A stretch of DNA of 64,000 bases, taken from Mucilaginibacter aquatilis (GTDB lineage Bacteria; Bacteroidota; Bacteroidia; Sphingobacteriales; Sphingobacteriaceae). Positions 26,019 to 35,612 of the stretch are shown here, piece after piece (the first letter of the stretch is position 1; the number at the start of each line of letters is the position of its first letter). The notes under the pieces were generated by a model. It had not been told where the DNA came from. It ran no database searches and saw only the letters and a program-made list of their open reading frames with translations. The DNA is taken from the NCBI RefSeq assembly GCF_009755275.1, contig NZ_WQLA01000002.1, forward strand, positions 1-64,000. The letters run 5' to 3'. Made by a program: the position numbers and the translations under genes.

Positions 26019-27764
26019 ATGCTCAGAACACATACTTGTGGTGAATTAAACATCAGTAATTTAGGCCAAACCGTAAAACTTTGCGGTTGGGTACAAAAAT
26101 CGCGCGATTTAGGCGGAACCACGTTTATTGACGTGCGCGACCGCTATGGTTTAACACAATTGGTATTGAATGTTGATAGCGATGCCAACCTGCGCGAAGC
26201 CGGTAAGAGCTTAGGCCGCGAGTTTGTAATAAAGGTTACGGGTAAAGTATTGGAGCGCACCAACAAAAACCCCAAAATTCCAACCGGTGATATTGAAATT
26301 GCTGTTGAAGCTTTAGAAGTGTTGAACGAGGCTAAAATTCCTCCTTTTTTAATTGAAGACGAAACCGACGGTGGCGAGGAGCTGCGTGCCAAGTACCGCT
26401 ACCTTGATTTACGCCGCAACCCGCTGCGTAATAACCTTATTATGCGCCATAAAATTGCGCAGGAAATTCGCCGCTACCTTGATGCCCAAAACTTTATTGA
26501 GGTTGAAACTCCGGTACTAATTAAATCTACCCCTGAAGGCGCACGCGACTTTGTGGTGCCAAGCCGCATGAACCCAGGTGAGTTTTACGCTTTGCCGCAA
26601 TCGCCGCAAACATTTAAGCAATTGCTGATGGTGAGCGGCTTTGACCGTTACTTCCAAATTGTTAAGTGTTTCCGTGATGAGGATTTACGTGCCGACCGTC
26701 AGCCAGAGTTTACACAAATTGACTGTGAGCTTTCTTTTATTGAGCAGGAAGATATCCTGAATATATTTGAGGGTATGGCCCGCCACTTGTTCAACACCGT
26801 TAAAGGTATTGAGCTGGGCGACTTCCCTCGTATGCAATATGCCGATGCCATGCGTTTGTATGGGTCAGACAAACCCGACGTACGTTTTGGGATGGCATTT
26901 GTTGAGCTTAATGATATAGTAAAAGGTAAAAACTTTGGCGTATTTGACAATGCCGAACTGGTAGTTGGTATTAACGCTAAAGGTGCTGCCGGTTACACCC
27001 GCAAGCAAATTGACGAGTTAACCGAATGGTTAAAGCGCCCGCAAATTGGCGCTACCGGCTTAATTTACATGCGTCATAACGATGATGGCTCTTTAAAATC
27101 ATCAGTTGATAAGTTTTATAATGAGGAAGAGCTGCAAAAATGGAGTGCGGCATTTGAAACTCAGCCGGGCGACTTAGTACTTATACTGGCCGGTGGTACA
27201 GACAAGGTGCGCAAGCAAATGAATGAGCTGCGTTTGGAGATGGGCACCCGTTTAGGACTGCGCAGTAAAGACAAATTTGCACCGTTATGGGTAGTTGATT
27301 TCCCATTGCTGGAGTTTGATGAAGAAAGCGGCCGTTACCATGCAATGCACCACCCGTTCACCTCACCAAAGCCCGAAGATATTGCCCTTTTGGATACCGA
27401 GCCGGGTACTGTACGCGCTAACGCTTATGACATGGTCATAAACGGTATTGAAGTTGGCGGCGGATCTATCCGTATACACGACCGCGAGGTACAATCGCTG
27501 ATGTTCAAACATCTGGGCTTTTCGCCTGAGGAAGCTCAAAAACAATTCGGTTTCTTGCTGGATGCCTTTGAATTTGGCGCGCCGCCGCACGGTGGTATTG
27601 CCTTAGGTTTCGACAGGTTGTGCTCAATATTTGCGGGATTGGATTCTATCCGCGATGTAATCGCCTTCCCTAAAAACAACTCGGGCCGCGATGTTATGAT
27701 TGATTCGCCAAGTGTGATTGCCGATGCGCAAATGGCAGAGCTAAACATCAAAACCACTGTTTAA
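26019..27764 (+). CDS. aspS: Aspartyl-tRNA synthetase
   Basis: This class II aminoacyl-tRNA synthetase charges tRNA-Asp. The N-terminal OB-fold anticodon-binding domain includes [21 protein letters not shown]. Motif 2 is [18 protein letters not shown], preceded by [14 protein letters not shown]; motif 3 is [10 protein letters not shown] bacterial-type GAD insertion lies between, around residues 290-420. The length of 581 residues agrees with bacterial AspRS (about 590). It has its own promoter and terminator. Whether it is discriminating or also charges tRNA-Asn cannot be settled here. Confidence 0.97.
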   Translation: MLRTHTCGELNISNLGQTVKLCGWVQKSRDLGGTTFIDVRDRYGLTQLVLNVDSDANLREAGKSLGREFVIKVTGKVLERTNKNPKIPTGDIEIAVEALEVLNEAKIPPFLIEDETDGGEELRAKYRYLDLRRNPLRNNLIMRHKIAQEIRRYLDAQNFIEVETPVLIKSTPEGARDFVVPSRMNPGEFYALPQSPQTFKQLLMVSGFDRYFQIVKCFRDEDLRADRQPEFTQIDCELSFIEQEDILNIFEGMARHLFNTVKGIELGDFPRMQYADAMRLYGSDKPDVRFGMAFVELNDIVKGKNFGVFDNAELVVGINAKGAAGYTRKQIDELTEWLKRPQIGATGLIYMRHNDDGSLKSSVDKFYNEEELQKWSAAFETQPGDLVLILAGGTDKVRKQMNELRLEMGTRLGLRSKDKFAPLWVVDFPLLEFDEESGRYHAMHHPFTSPKPEDIALLDTEPGTVRANAYDMVINGIEVGGGSIRIHDREVQSLMFKHLGFSPEEAQKQFGFLLDAFEFGAPPHGGIALGFDRLCSIFAGLDSIRDVIAFPKNNSGRDVMIDSPSVIADAQMAELNIKTTV

Positions 27765-27787
27765 TAATTTTTATTTTATTGATATAC

Positions 27788-27820
27788 AAAAGCCGTCTTG
27801 CTATAAAGACGGCTTTTTTT
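27788..27820 (+). terminator. Intrinsic terminator after aspS
   Basis: AAAGCCGTCTT pairs with AAGACGGCTTT around a short loop, followed by a T run, about 25 nt after the aspS stop. Confidence 0.9.
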
Positions 27821-27962
27821 ATTTATACACACGGCGTTTCAAGGATAAATTAACAGCGTGGCGCTCTTATTAGCCGTACTGTCCTGAATTATTTTGACAG
27901 ATATATACTCATTTGTATTTTTAAACAACATTTTATTATAAACCAATTAACTTCAAGTGAGT

Positions 27963-28415
27963 ATGAAAACATTGATGCTGTATTGCAGCTTCATAACGCT
28001 GCTGTTGAGTGCCTGTGGCAAAGATTCAAGTGATGAGTACGCTGCCCAGCAGGCGGAGCTTGATGAGAAGGTTATACAATCATACTTAACTACAAACGCG
28101 CTCGATGGAAGGCGTGATGCTTCGGGCTTGTATTATGTAATACTTAAAACCGGGACCGGAGCGTTTTTCAACACTTCTTCAACAGTTAACTTTAATTACA
28201 CCGGTAAGTTTGTTGACAACACCACCTACTACCAGGGCAGCGTAAATACAGTAGTTGGCAACGCTGAAATAAAGGGCTGGCAAATTGGACTTACTAAAAT
28301 AAATAAAGGTGGACAAATTATGCTTTTAATACCGTCGGCTTTGGCTTATGGTCCGCAGGGCAAAGGCACTATACCAGCAAACAAAGTGCTTGTTCATATT
28401 ATAGACATTTTGTAA
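27963..28415 (+). CDS. FKBP-type peptidyl-prolyl isomerase lipoprotein
   Basis: A 150-residue lipoprotein. The lipobox LLSAC lies about 18 residues from the ATG, followed by GKDSSDEYAAQ. The C-terminal 110 residues are an FKBP domain with VNFNYTGKFVDNTTYY, IKGWQIGLTKINKGGQIMLLIPSALAYG and IPANKVLVHIIDIL. It should assist folding in the periplasm or at the outer membrane. I chose the ATG at 27963 rather than the in-frame GTG at 27957. Confidence 0.9.
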   Translation: MKTLMLYCSFITLLLSACGKDSSDEYAAQQAELDEKVIQSYLTTNALDGRRDASGLYYVILKTGTGAFFNTSSTVNFNYTGKFVDNTTYYQGSVNTVVGNAEIKGWQIGLTKINKGGQIMLLIPSALAYGPQGKGTIPANKVLVHIIDIL

Positions 28416-28439
28416 GCTGCGCCAAGGCGTTACAAAACA

Positions 28440-29549
28440 CTATTCTAAAAACGAAAGTAAGGCATGCTGGCTGGCAGTATGTAAATCGCGCCAAACCTGG
28501 TTTATTTCCGTATCAGGCGAGGCTGCCTGCAGGCCGCAATAAGGGTAAAGATGATCAACACCTTCGCGGGCAGCATGAGCAAGCAAACGGCTTGTGCGGC
28601 TTACGCGCTGCAATATTTCGTTGGGTATTTTATCCTCACTTAAACCTGCATACCATGATGTATCAACCGCATCGTAAAACTCATTTCTGAGGCTTTGTAA
28701 ATTATCTTTAACCTTCTGCAGGTCGTTCATTAAGGTCACCTTATTACCTTCGCTCATGCGCTTTGATTCAGTAAGCTTATTTGCAAATACCACATCACAT
28801 AACTCAACAAAATGCAGTGCCATACCTGCTAAATTTGCTGCAAGTGTAGCCTCGGCCAATTGAAAAAACGGATAGCGGTATAAGGGAGTATTAACTACCG
28901 TAGTATTTGGCGTAATTTCAAAACTTCGGTTAGCAGGCACCCAAACGTTATTAAGCGTAAAGGCATGGCTGCCCGTACCCATCATTCCAATATATTTCCA
29001 GGCGGGTACTAATTCAGCCGCATTGGCGTCAATTACAAACGACAGTACTAATGGTGAGCCATCGGCAAGTAGCACGTCCTTCTCGCTTTCCTGAATTATA
29101 CAGTTTGCTGTAAAGTGTGTGGCATGCTTTACGCCGCTTGCATATTTCCAATGGCCGTTAAGGATGTAACCATCGTTGGTGCGTTGTGCAGTACCGGTTG
29201 ATGCGCCACTGCCGGCTAAACAAACCTTTGCATGGGTGAAAATTTCTTTGGCGGCAATGGCATCTATAAATCCACCAAACCAGCATGCACCTGCACATAA
29301 GGTAACTACCCATCCAAAGCTTCCATCGGCCCAGCTTAAAGCCTCTTCCATGCGTATTTGTGCGGGCAAATCAAGTTCCAGGCCGCCGTATGCTTTGGGC
29401 ACCAGCATTTTTAACCATTGTTGCTCATAAATCAGCTCCAATTGCTTAGGCTGAAGCATACCGGCATCTTCGGCAGCGAAGGCCTCAGCTCTTATTATTG
29501 TTACCCATTCGGGCTGTAATAACGCCGATGGATGTTGTTCATTTTTCAT
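28440..29549 (-). CDS. Acyl-CoA dehydrogenase-like flavoprotein in a thiamine-regulated operon
   Basis: A 369-residue protein of the acyl-CoA dehydrogenase fold. The N-terminal helical domain contains LVPKAYGGLELDLPAQIRMEEALSWADGSFGW; the middle beta domain has NGHWKYASGVKHATHF and GTGSHAFTLNNVWVP; helices follow. The pattern is nearer to the DszC/HpaB-like flavin monooxygenase group than to true fatty-acid enzymes; the catalytic Glu of the latter is not clear. The ATG at 29549 overlaps the stop of the pnuC-type gene by 4 nt, so translation is probably coupled and the gene is under the same TPP riboswitch. A role in thiamine or thiamine-precursor metabolism is an inference from position only. 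An upstream start at 29597 was rejected. Confidence 0.82.
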   Translation of the reverse strand: MKNEQHPSALLQPEWVTIIRAEAFAAEDAGMLQPKQLELIYEQQWLKMLVPKAYGGLELDLPAQIRMEEALSWADGSFGWVVTLCAGACWFGGFIDAIAAKEIFTHAKVCLAGSGASTGTAQRTNDGYILNGHWKYASGVKHATHFTANCIIQESEKDVLLADGSPLVLSFVIDANAAELVPAWKYIGMMGTGSHAFTLNNVWVPANRSFEITPNTTVVNTPLYRYPFFQLAEATLAANLAGMALHFVELCDVVFANKLTESKRMSEGNKVTLMNDLQKVKDNLQSLRNEFYDAVDTSWYAGLSEDKIPNEILQRVSRTSRLLAHAAREGVDHLYPYCGLQAASPDTEINQVWRDLHTASQHALLSFLE

Positions 29550-30169
29550 AAAGATGAGCCTTTTAAAATTTGCCTTTGTTTGTACATGCGCTGCCAATCA
29601 AAAAAGCCAAAAATAGCCACAATAAACAGGAAGATGGTTAAAGCAGCAAACAAAGCAAGGTTTTTATGAAACAGAAGTGGTATGGCAAACAAGTTTGACA
29701 GATTTAGCACTAACCAGTTTTCAATACGCCTGCGGGCCAGCAAGAAGGTGCCTGCCCATGCAGTTGATGATACAAAGGCATCCCATACAGGTACTGTTGA
29801 GGTAGTGAAGTGATGTAACAAAAGATAAATTACGCCCCACCCTCCTACTGCAATAAGTATGGTTACAAGCCACTCATTACGTGTGGCCCAGGCTACTTGC
29901 ATAGGCGCCCCATTACCGCGCTGTACCCAGATATACCAGCCGTAAATACTCATTATTACATAGTACATACTCAAGGCCGATTCGGCATACAAGCCAACCT
30001 TAAGCAACAAAACTATGCTAATTGCCGAACCGCCTATACCAGCCGGGTAAAGCCACACCTTGTTTTTTCGCGCAAGCAGCACCTCGGTTACTCCAAGCAG
30101 CACAGCAAGCCACTCCCAAAATGTGGTTTGCCGCATTTGCTCAATAAATAGTTGTATCCAGTGCTGCAT
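29546..30169 (-). CDS. pnuT: PnuC-family transporter, probably for thiamine (PnuT)
   Basis: A 207-residue membrane protein with about seven hydrophobic segments and PnuC hallmarks: WLAVLLGVTEVLLARKNKVWLYPAGIG near the N-terminus, MYYVIMSIYGWYIW, and WNAF-like VWDAFVSSTAWAGTFLLARRRIENW in the second half. PnuC proteins take up vitamin-type substrates (nicotinamide riboside, thiamine). In this operon a TPP riboswitch precedes the TonB receptor just upstream, so thiamine uptake is the best guess; this TPP-linked arrangement in Bacteroidota is established in comparative work. The stop overlaps the next gene's ATG. Confidence 0.9.
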   Translation of the reverse strand: MQHWIQLFIEQMRQTTFWEWLAVLLGVTEVLLARKNKVWLYPAGIGGSAISIVLLLKVGLYAESALSMYYVIMSIYGWYIWVQRGNGAPMQVAWATRNEWLVTILIAVGGWGVIYLLLHHFTTSTVPVWDAFVSSTAWAGTFLLARRRIENWLVLNLSNLFAIPLLFHKNLALFAALTIFLFIVAIFGFFDWQRMYKQRQILKGSSL

Positions 30170-30217
30170 AGTCGCTATTCTTCAATCCCCCTGTATAAAG
30201 GAGAATCTTATTATAAA

Positions 30218-32713
30218 TTAAAATCTTAAGCTTAGGGATGCTAAAAAGTTACGTGGTGCCTGCGGGAAGAAGTAATTATAATTATAAACGTAATTACCGC
30301 TTACCCCTGCATAGGTAGCCGCGTTTGATTCATATTTTGTGCTAAATATGTTGTTTACAAGGAGCGTAACGCCAATATTTTTCACACCCTTAACAGCAAA
30401 GTTGTAGCTAAGCCTTACATCATTAACAAAATAGCCATTCAAATAACGGTTTGCAGCAAAGCGGTTGCCTGCCAACTCCGGATCAATGGTGTAACCCACC
30501 GGGTTTTGGTTTGATGTGTTATCAAAATACTGACGGCTTACCACTTTGCTCAGCAAAGCAATTTCGGCTCCTTTAACCGGGCGGAAACTTATTTCGCTGC
30601 CACCAATAAACGATGGCGAAAACGGCAAATCGGTTTTATCATACTGTTGCTCTACAAACACACCTTTACCTGCCTCCAACACTTGTTTATAATCTTTAAC
30701 CTTGTTTGTGCTTAATGTAGCATTTGCCGCCCACGATAGTTGTTGTGTTATGTTAACCCGGCCGTCTAACTCAACACCTGCGCGGTAGCTGTCATCAACA
30801 TTGGTGCGTATGTTAGCGCCAACATCATTAAGTGCACCAGTTAGTACCAGCTGATTTTTGTACAGCATATAAAAGCCGTTTACACCGGCGCTAAAGGTTT
30901 TACCTGCAATACGGTAACCAGCTTCAAAATCTTTTAAGTTTTCAGATTTAGGGCGGCTTTGCGGAGTTGAATTGGTAAAGTCGTTACGGTTTGGCTCGTG
31001 GTTACCTACCGAAAATGATGCATATACGTTACTGCTGCTGCTTATATTATAGGTTACACCTGCCTTAGGGTTGTAAAAATTCATTACGGCATTTTGCTGC
31101 ACGTTGTCCCTGTTTCTGTCGAAACCTAAAAACGAGTAATTGATGCGGCGGTACTGCATATCAGCATACAGTAAAAACTTACCTACGTTCCATTCTCCGC
31201 GTGTAAAAATGTTGAAATCGGTTTTCTTGGCATCGTTGCGGTAGTACTCAAAATTGGGTGTTATACCTGCTGTTTGAGCGGTGTAAATCACGTTACCAAA
31301 GTGATTTCCTTTGTATTCGTTATAAGCGCCTCCTAAAATTAAGTTTGTGCTTGTTTCGGGGCGGTAGTTTAACGAGTAGGTCAGTCCGTAAAAATCATTG
31401 TCTAACCATAAGCGGCGGGCCAAATCGGTGTTGGTAATTGCTGTGCCGTTCACAATTACGGGCTCTATAGCATAACCTTCCTTAAGGTCCTGATCTTTTT
31501 TATATTCTTCGTAATAACCACCGCCTTTGGTATAATGCAATGCTCCGCTAAATGACAATTTAGAACTTAATATCTGATCAACCAGTAATTGATAATGGTT
31601 TTGCTGATAATTATCTACCTGGTCTTTATAAAACAACGCTTTACTGTAGTCATCTCCCGAAATTTGTCCCAGTTCGTTATAACGGCGTACGTCTTTCACC
31701 CCTATTGAAGCAGCGTAAGCCGGATCGCCAATTATATAGTCGGGTATACCGTTCCACGCCTGGTAAGTACGTTCGCGGCCGGCAAATACATTAGCCCGTA
31801 CCGTGGTTGATTTGCCATAGTAAGCACCGCTTAAATAATATGATTTCAGGTTTGATGCCGCACGGTCAATATATCCATCAGATGCTATGCGTGACAGGCG
31901 CGCGTCTACACTAAAATGATTGTTTAATAAACCGGTTCCGGCCATTACCGTATTTTTCACCGTACCATATGAGCCGGCCGAAGTATTAATTTCGGCATAA
32001 GCACTATCCTGGCGGGTTGTAGTTTGTATATTAAGGCTGGCTCCGAAAGCGCTTGCACCGTTAGTTGAAGTGCCAACACCACGCTGTATTTGGATATTGT
32101 TTACTGATGAGGCAAAATCGGGTAGGTTAACAAAGAAACTTCCCTGGCTCTCGGCATCATTAAGCGGAATGCCATTTACCGTTACGTTGATACGGGTACC
32201 GTCTGATCCGCGAATACGCAAACCGGTATACCCAACACCAGCACCGGCATCTGATGTAGTAACCACAGATGGGGTTTGGTTAAGCAAGTAAGGTAAATCC
32301 TGCCCTAGGTTGTTTTTTTGTATATCGGCCTTTTTTAAGTTGGTAAATGCCGTTGGCGATTTGGCTGACGCCCGGGTGGCTATTACCGTTACTTCATCGG
32401 CAATAAAATCTGCCGGTGCAAGCGCTATATTGATGTTAGCATCACCGCTCAAGCTAAAAGTTTTATTTATAGCCATGTAACCAACGTAGCTAACCTTAAG
32501 CACATAATCACCTGCTTTTAGCTCCTTAAATTCATAGTTGCCATTAGCACCAGTAACGGCACTTGGTTTAGTTTGTAAGCTCTGTAAAACAACAGTGGCA
32601 CCTGCTAAAGGCTTACCGGTAAGCTCATTGGTAATTTTTCCGGATACGGAAAACTGGGCTGCAGCAATAACAGGCAGCAGAAGGGCAACAAATGCCGAAA
32701 ATAAATTTTTCAA
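30218..32713 (-). CDS. TonB-dependent outer-membrane receptor, probably for thiamine
   Basis: An 831-residue outer-membrane protein. A signal peptide (MKNLFSAFVALLLPVIAAAQ) is followed by a carboxypeptidase-like domain (VSGKITNELTGKPLAGATVVLQ), a plug domain with LPYLLNQTPSVVTTSDAGAG and LRIRGSDGTRINVTVNGIPL, and a large beta-barrel ending in the C-terminal aromatic residue F of LASLSLRF. It is the first gene after a TPP riboswitch and is followed by a PnuC-type transporter, so it most likely moves thiamine or a thiamine derivative across the outer membrane with TonB energy. Substrate is inferred from regulation, not sequence. Confidence 0.93.
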   Translation of the reverse strand: MKNLFSAFVALLLPVIAAAQFSVSGKITNELTGKPLAGATVVLQSLQTKPSAVTGANGNYEFKELKAGDYVLKVSYVGYMAINKTFSLSGDANINIALAPADFIADEVTVIATRASAKSPTAFTNLKKADIQKNNLGQDLPYLLNQTPSVVTTSDAGAGVGYTGLRIRGSDGTRINVTVNGIPLNDAESQGSFFVNLPDFASSVNNIQIQRGVGTSTNGASAFGASLNIQTTTRQDSAYAEINTSAGSYGTVKNTVMAGTGLLNNHFSVDARLSRIASDGYIDRAASNLKSYYLSGAYYGKSTTVRANVFAGRERTYQAWNGIPDYIIGDPAYAASIGVKDVRRYNELGQISGDDYSKALFYKDQVDNYQQNHYQLLVDQILSSKLSFSGALHYTKGGGYYEEYKKDQDLKEGYAIEPVIVNGTAITNTDLARRLWLDNDFYGLTYSLNYRPETSTNLILGGAYNEYKGNHFGNVIYTAQTAGITPNFEYYRNDAKKTDFNIFTRGEWNVGKFLLYADMQYRRINYSFLGFDRNRDNVQQNAVMNFYNPKAGVTYNISSSSNVYASFSVGNHEPNRNDFTNSTPQSRPKSENLKDFEAGYRIAGKTFSAGVNGFYMLYKNQLVLTGALNDVGANIRTNVDDSYRAGVELDGRVNITQQLSWAANATLSTNKVKDYKQVLEAGKGVFVEQQYDKTDLPFSPSFIGGSEISFRPVKGAEIALLSKVVSRQYFDNTSNQNPVGYTIDPELAGNRFAANRYLNGYFVNDVRLSYNFAVKGVKNIGVTLLVNNIFSTKYESNAATYAGVSGNYVYNYNYFFPQAPRNFLASLSLRF

Positions 32714-32790
32714 ATTTTTGTGAACACAAAACGCGTTAAACCATCTGCCCGTTAAGGGTGTAAATTACGTGCAGTACACTTAACATTTTA

Positions 32791-32945
32791 CCTCGTCCCT
32801 ACGCCGGCATTACCCGGATCAGGTGCAACTCTTCGCGGTTTATTTGCCGGGAAAACGCTTTTGCGCTACCCCTAAAGTATCCGGAGAGTTTGGGTATGAT
32901 CTCAGCCTGTCTTTCAGTTTGATTGCTCAAAGCAAGGCACCCCTT
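32791..32945 (-). promoter_or_regulatory. TPP riboswitch (THI element)
   Basis: Read on the minus strand, the element starts with GGGGTGCC, has GGCTGAGA and ATACCC, and ends with ACCTGATCCGGGTAATGCC and GCGTAGGGA. These are the conserved blocks of the TPP riboswitch. The P3 arm is enlarged: AACTCT pairs with AGAGTT around an insert of about 50 nt. It ends about 78 nt before the receptor start, leaving room for an expression platform. It should lower expression of the receptor/PnuC/acyl-CoA dehydrogenase-like operon when TPP is high. Confidence 0.95.
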
Positions 32946-33021
32946 AAGAAATTATGAGGCAAATATAGTCTTTGTGATCAGCAATGCAATTTTTGCGTTC
33001 ACTTTTTAGCAAATTAACAAT

Positions 33022-34755
33022 TTACATAGCCGGACGGGCGTTTGTTATTCCGCTTCCATTTATAAAAAATGTATTAACGGTTACCGGCAACCTACCGGCT
33101 GCAGTTATTTGCCGGGTTATAACTTTTGTAGCGGCGCGCTGCATGCCATCATCCTTTTGGTAGCACGCCAATAAGGCACCTGCTTTTTCAATACCCGGCA
33201 ACGTACCTAAAGTATATGGGTTAGCAAAAACACTTAATACTGAGTTTGGGTAAGCTGCCAATTGTACAATTCCGTTTTTTACATCAGTACCAAAATCCAG
33301 TTTACTTTGCGGCCGCAGGCGGTTATCATGCACACCAATTATTATTTGAGTAAACCCTCTAACATCACTTAAAAGTTTATTTACTTGTGCCGCCGATGCA
33401 TTTTTTTCGAGGTTAAACTGTACGTTGTTAAGATACGTTTGGGCCAACTGCTGCTGATAAACTGTTTTAGATCCAGACCCAATGCTAATGAGGGCTGTAC
33501 GCTGGTAAGGGCTATACAATTGCAACACATTATCCTGCAGCAACGTTACAGAAGCATCGCTCAGTTGCTGAACCAAATTTTTAGCCTCATCGCGGTTTAG
33601 GTCTTGTGGTATATTGTTTAAATCGGCAGGTTTGTAAGTGGCCAGCCCGGCAAAGTATTTAGCTGCCAAAACTTTTTTAACCTTGGCATCAAGTTCTTCC
33701 TCTTTGATATCGCCATGCCTTACAGCCCGTTTTATTTTCCTTATAGCTCTACACGAGTTTTGTGATAACTCAATCACATCATTACCAGCCATAAATGCCC
33801 TTAAATCAGCCTCACCATCAGGAAAATATTTTACTACGCCTTTCATCTCCATGGCATCAGAATATATCAATCCTTTAAAGCCGAGGCTGTCACGCAACAG
33901 GCCGGTAACAATAGGTTTTGATAATGATGATGGAAGATTCTTGGTAGCATCTAAAGCCGGGATGCTCATATGCGCCACCATTACACCACTTATGCCTGCT
34001 TCAATAGCCTGTTTAAAAGGATACTCTTCAAGGCTGTCTAAACGCTGTTTGTTAAAATTGAGCAAGGGCAAATCATAGTGTGAATCAACCTCAGTATCGC
34101 CATGACCCGGAAAATGCTTGGCTGATGTTAACAAACCAGCCTCCTGCATCCCCTGCATGTAAGCAATAGACCGCATGGATACCTTGTACTTGTCATCACC
34201 AAAAGAGCGATAGTTTATTACCGGGTTATTAGGGTTGTTATTAACATCAACAACAGGAGCAAAATTTATATGCAACCCCAGGCGCTTGAAATCATATGCA
34301 ATTTCGCGTCCCATTTGCTTAATAAGCTTTTCGTCCTGTATGGCACCAAGTGTCATTTGGTAAGGGTATGAGGTAGTAGAGTCTAAACGCATACCCAAAC
34401 CCCACTCGCCGTCCATAGCTACCAGCAATGGTATGGGCGATAGTTTTTGATACTCATTAGTCAGCGCTGCCTGCCTTACAGGCCCGCCCTGAAAAAATAC
34501 GATTCCGCCGGGTTGCTCCTTTTTAATCACCCTTGCAACCGAATCAGAATAAGCTTTTCCTTTATTAGTGTGAGCACGTATGAAAAACAACTGCGATACC
34601 TTGTGCTTGCGGTTGAGCTTTTTAAAAACAGAGTCAACCCAATGGTTGGACGCATTTAATGAGGATATATAATCGGGCTGTTGCTGCTGTGCTATAACAT
34701 TACCGGTTAGCAACAGGGATAGGCTTGTAAAAATCAATCGTACTTTGGGTATCAT
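33022..34755 (-). CDS. Secreted glycoside hydrolase family 3, NagZ-like beta-N-acetylhexosaminidase
   Basis: A 577-residue protein with a signal peptide MIPKVRLIFTSLSLLLTGNVIAQ. The GH3 barrel has KHFPGHGDTEVDSHYDLP, the NagZ-type catalytic His/Asp loop, and FKGLIYSDAMEMKGV with the nucleophile Asp. PGGIVFFQGGP and MDGEWGLGMRLD are also family motifs. A C-terminal alpha/beta sandwich of about 180 residues follows. Members remove beta-linked N-acetylglucosamine from peptidoglycan or other glycans. The Bacteroidota version often fuses this with a beta-lactamase domain; that domain is absent here. Confidence 0.9.
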   Translation of the reverse strand: MIPKVRLIFTSLSLLLTGNVIAQQQQPDYISSLNASNHWVDSVFKKLNRKHKVSQLFFIRAHTNKGKAYSDSVARVIKKEQPGGIVFFQGGPVRQAALTNEYQKLSPIPLLVAMDGEWGLGMRLDSTTSYPYQMTLGAIQDEKLIKQMGREIAYDFKRLGLHINFAPVVDVNNNPNNPVINYRSFGDDKYKVSMRSIAYMQGMQEAGLLTSAKHFPGHGDTEVDSHYDLPLLNFNKQRLDSLEEYPFKQAIEAGISGVMVAHMSIPALDATKNLPSSLSKPIVTGLLRDSLGFKGLIYSDAMEMKGVVKYFPDGEADLRAFMAGNDVIELSQNSCRAIRKIKRAVRHGDIKEEELDAKVKKVLAAKYFAGLATYKPADLNNIPQDLNRDEAKNLVQQLSDASVTLLQDNVLQLYSPYQRTALISIGSGSKTVYQQQLAQTYLNNVQFNLEKNASAAQVNKLLSDVRGFTQIIIGVHDNRLRPQSKLDFGTDVKNGIVQLAAYPNSVLSVFANPYTLGTLPGIEKAGALLACYQKDDGMQRAATKVITRQITAAGRLPVTVNTFFINGSGITNARPAM

Positions 34756-34913
34756 CGTGCCTGTTTGTAAAGGTCAAAAATAAGTAACCTGCACATCATT
34801 AACGCTAAAAAGCAGCAATGTTTAGCTAACTCAAAAAATATTTTCACAACCGGCAATAAACCAAGCCGCGTTTTAAGCATCTATAAATCATTGCATGAAT
34901 AAAAACTAACACA

Positions 34914-35558
34914 ATGATGAAAAAGATATTTTTTGCCGCTGCCTTTGTACTGCTCATAGCCGGCACGGCCGATGCCCAGCGCCGGGGATACAGAAAGCAG
35001 CGTTCGTCTGACGATTTTTACCAACCCCGTGTTGGTCTTACCGGTGGCTTAAACATAGCCAATACTATAAGTTCACGCAACTCTGACTTTAGTACCGATA
35101 CCAAGTTAGGCGCAAGTTTTGGTTTGTATATTGATATACCCATTGTTTATCCGCTATCTTTTCAACCCGAAATTTTGTACTCGCAAAAGGGCTACAGGGC
35201 TAATACCATATATGGAGATTTTGCCCAGCGCGCCAATTTTATTGATGTTCCCATTTTAGCAAAGCTGAGATTAGCACCGTCATTTAATGTAGTTGTTGGT
35301 CCGCAGGTTTCCTTTTTAATGAATACACGCAACACCTATTATGACGGGTTTGACGTAATTCAACAAAGCAAATACACTTACAATGGCGATAAAACGTTTG
35401 TTGGCGGCGTAGTAGGCGTAGCGTTAGATTTAAACCGCAATGTTGAGCTGAGAGGCCGCTACACCATAGATTTTCAAGAGAATAACCCCAACGGCACATC
35501 GGGTGTGCCGGACTATAGGAACCAGGTTTGGCAAGTGGGTTTAGGATTTAAGTTTTAG
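34914..35558 (+). CDS. Outer-membrane beta-barrel protein (PorT/OMP_b-brl type)
   Basis: A 214-residue exported protein with signal peptide MMKKIFFAAAFVLLIAGTADAQ. An RRGYRKQRSSDDFYQPR linker precedes alternating beta strands with VGLTGGLNIANTIS, FQPEILYSQKGYR, NFIDVPILAKLRL and a final VWQVGLGFKF with a terminal aromatic residue. This is the small PorT-like eight-stranded barrel. Function unknown. It is flanked by two minus-strand genes and so forms its own unit. Confidence 0.85.
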   Translation: MMKKIFFAAAFVLLIAGTADAQRRGYRKQRSSDDFYQPRVGLTGGLNIANTISSRNSDFSTDTKLGASFGLYIDIPIVYPLSFQPEILYSQKGYRANTIYGDFAQRANFIDVPILAKLRLAPSFNVVVGPQVSFLMNTRNTYYDGFDVIQQSKYTYNGDKTFVGGVVGVALDLNRNVELRGRYTIDFQENNPNGTSGVPDYRNQVWQVGLGFKF

Positions 35559-35612
35559 CCGTTCCTGTTTTAATTCATCAATTGGGTCGTCTGGTTTTCC
35601 GGGCGGCCTTTT

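Noticed and set aside
33638..34078. 146-residue plus-strand frame opposite the GH3 gene
   Set aside because: It mirrors the GH3 coding sequence and contains no recognisable domain.
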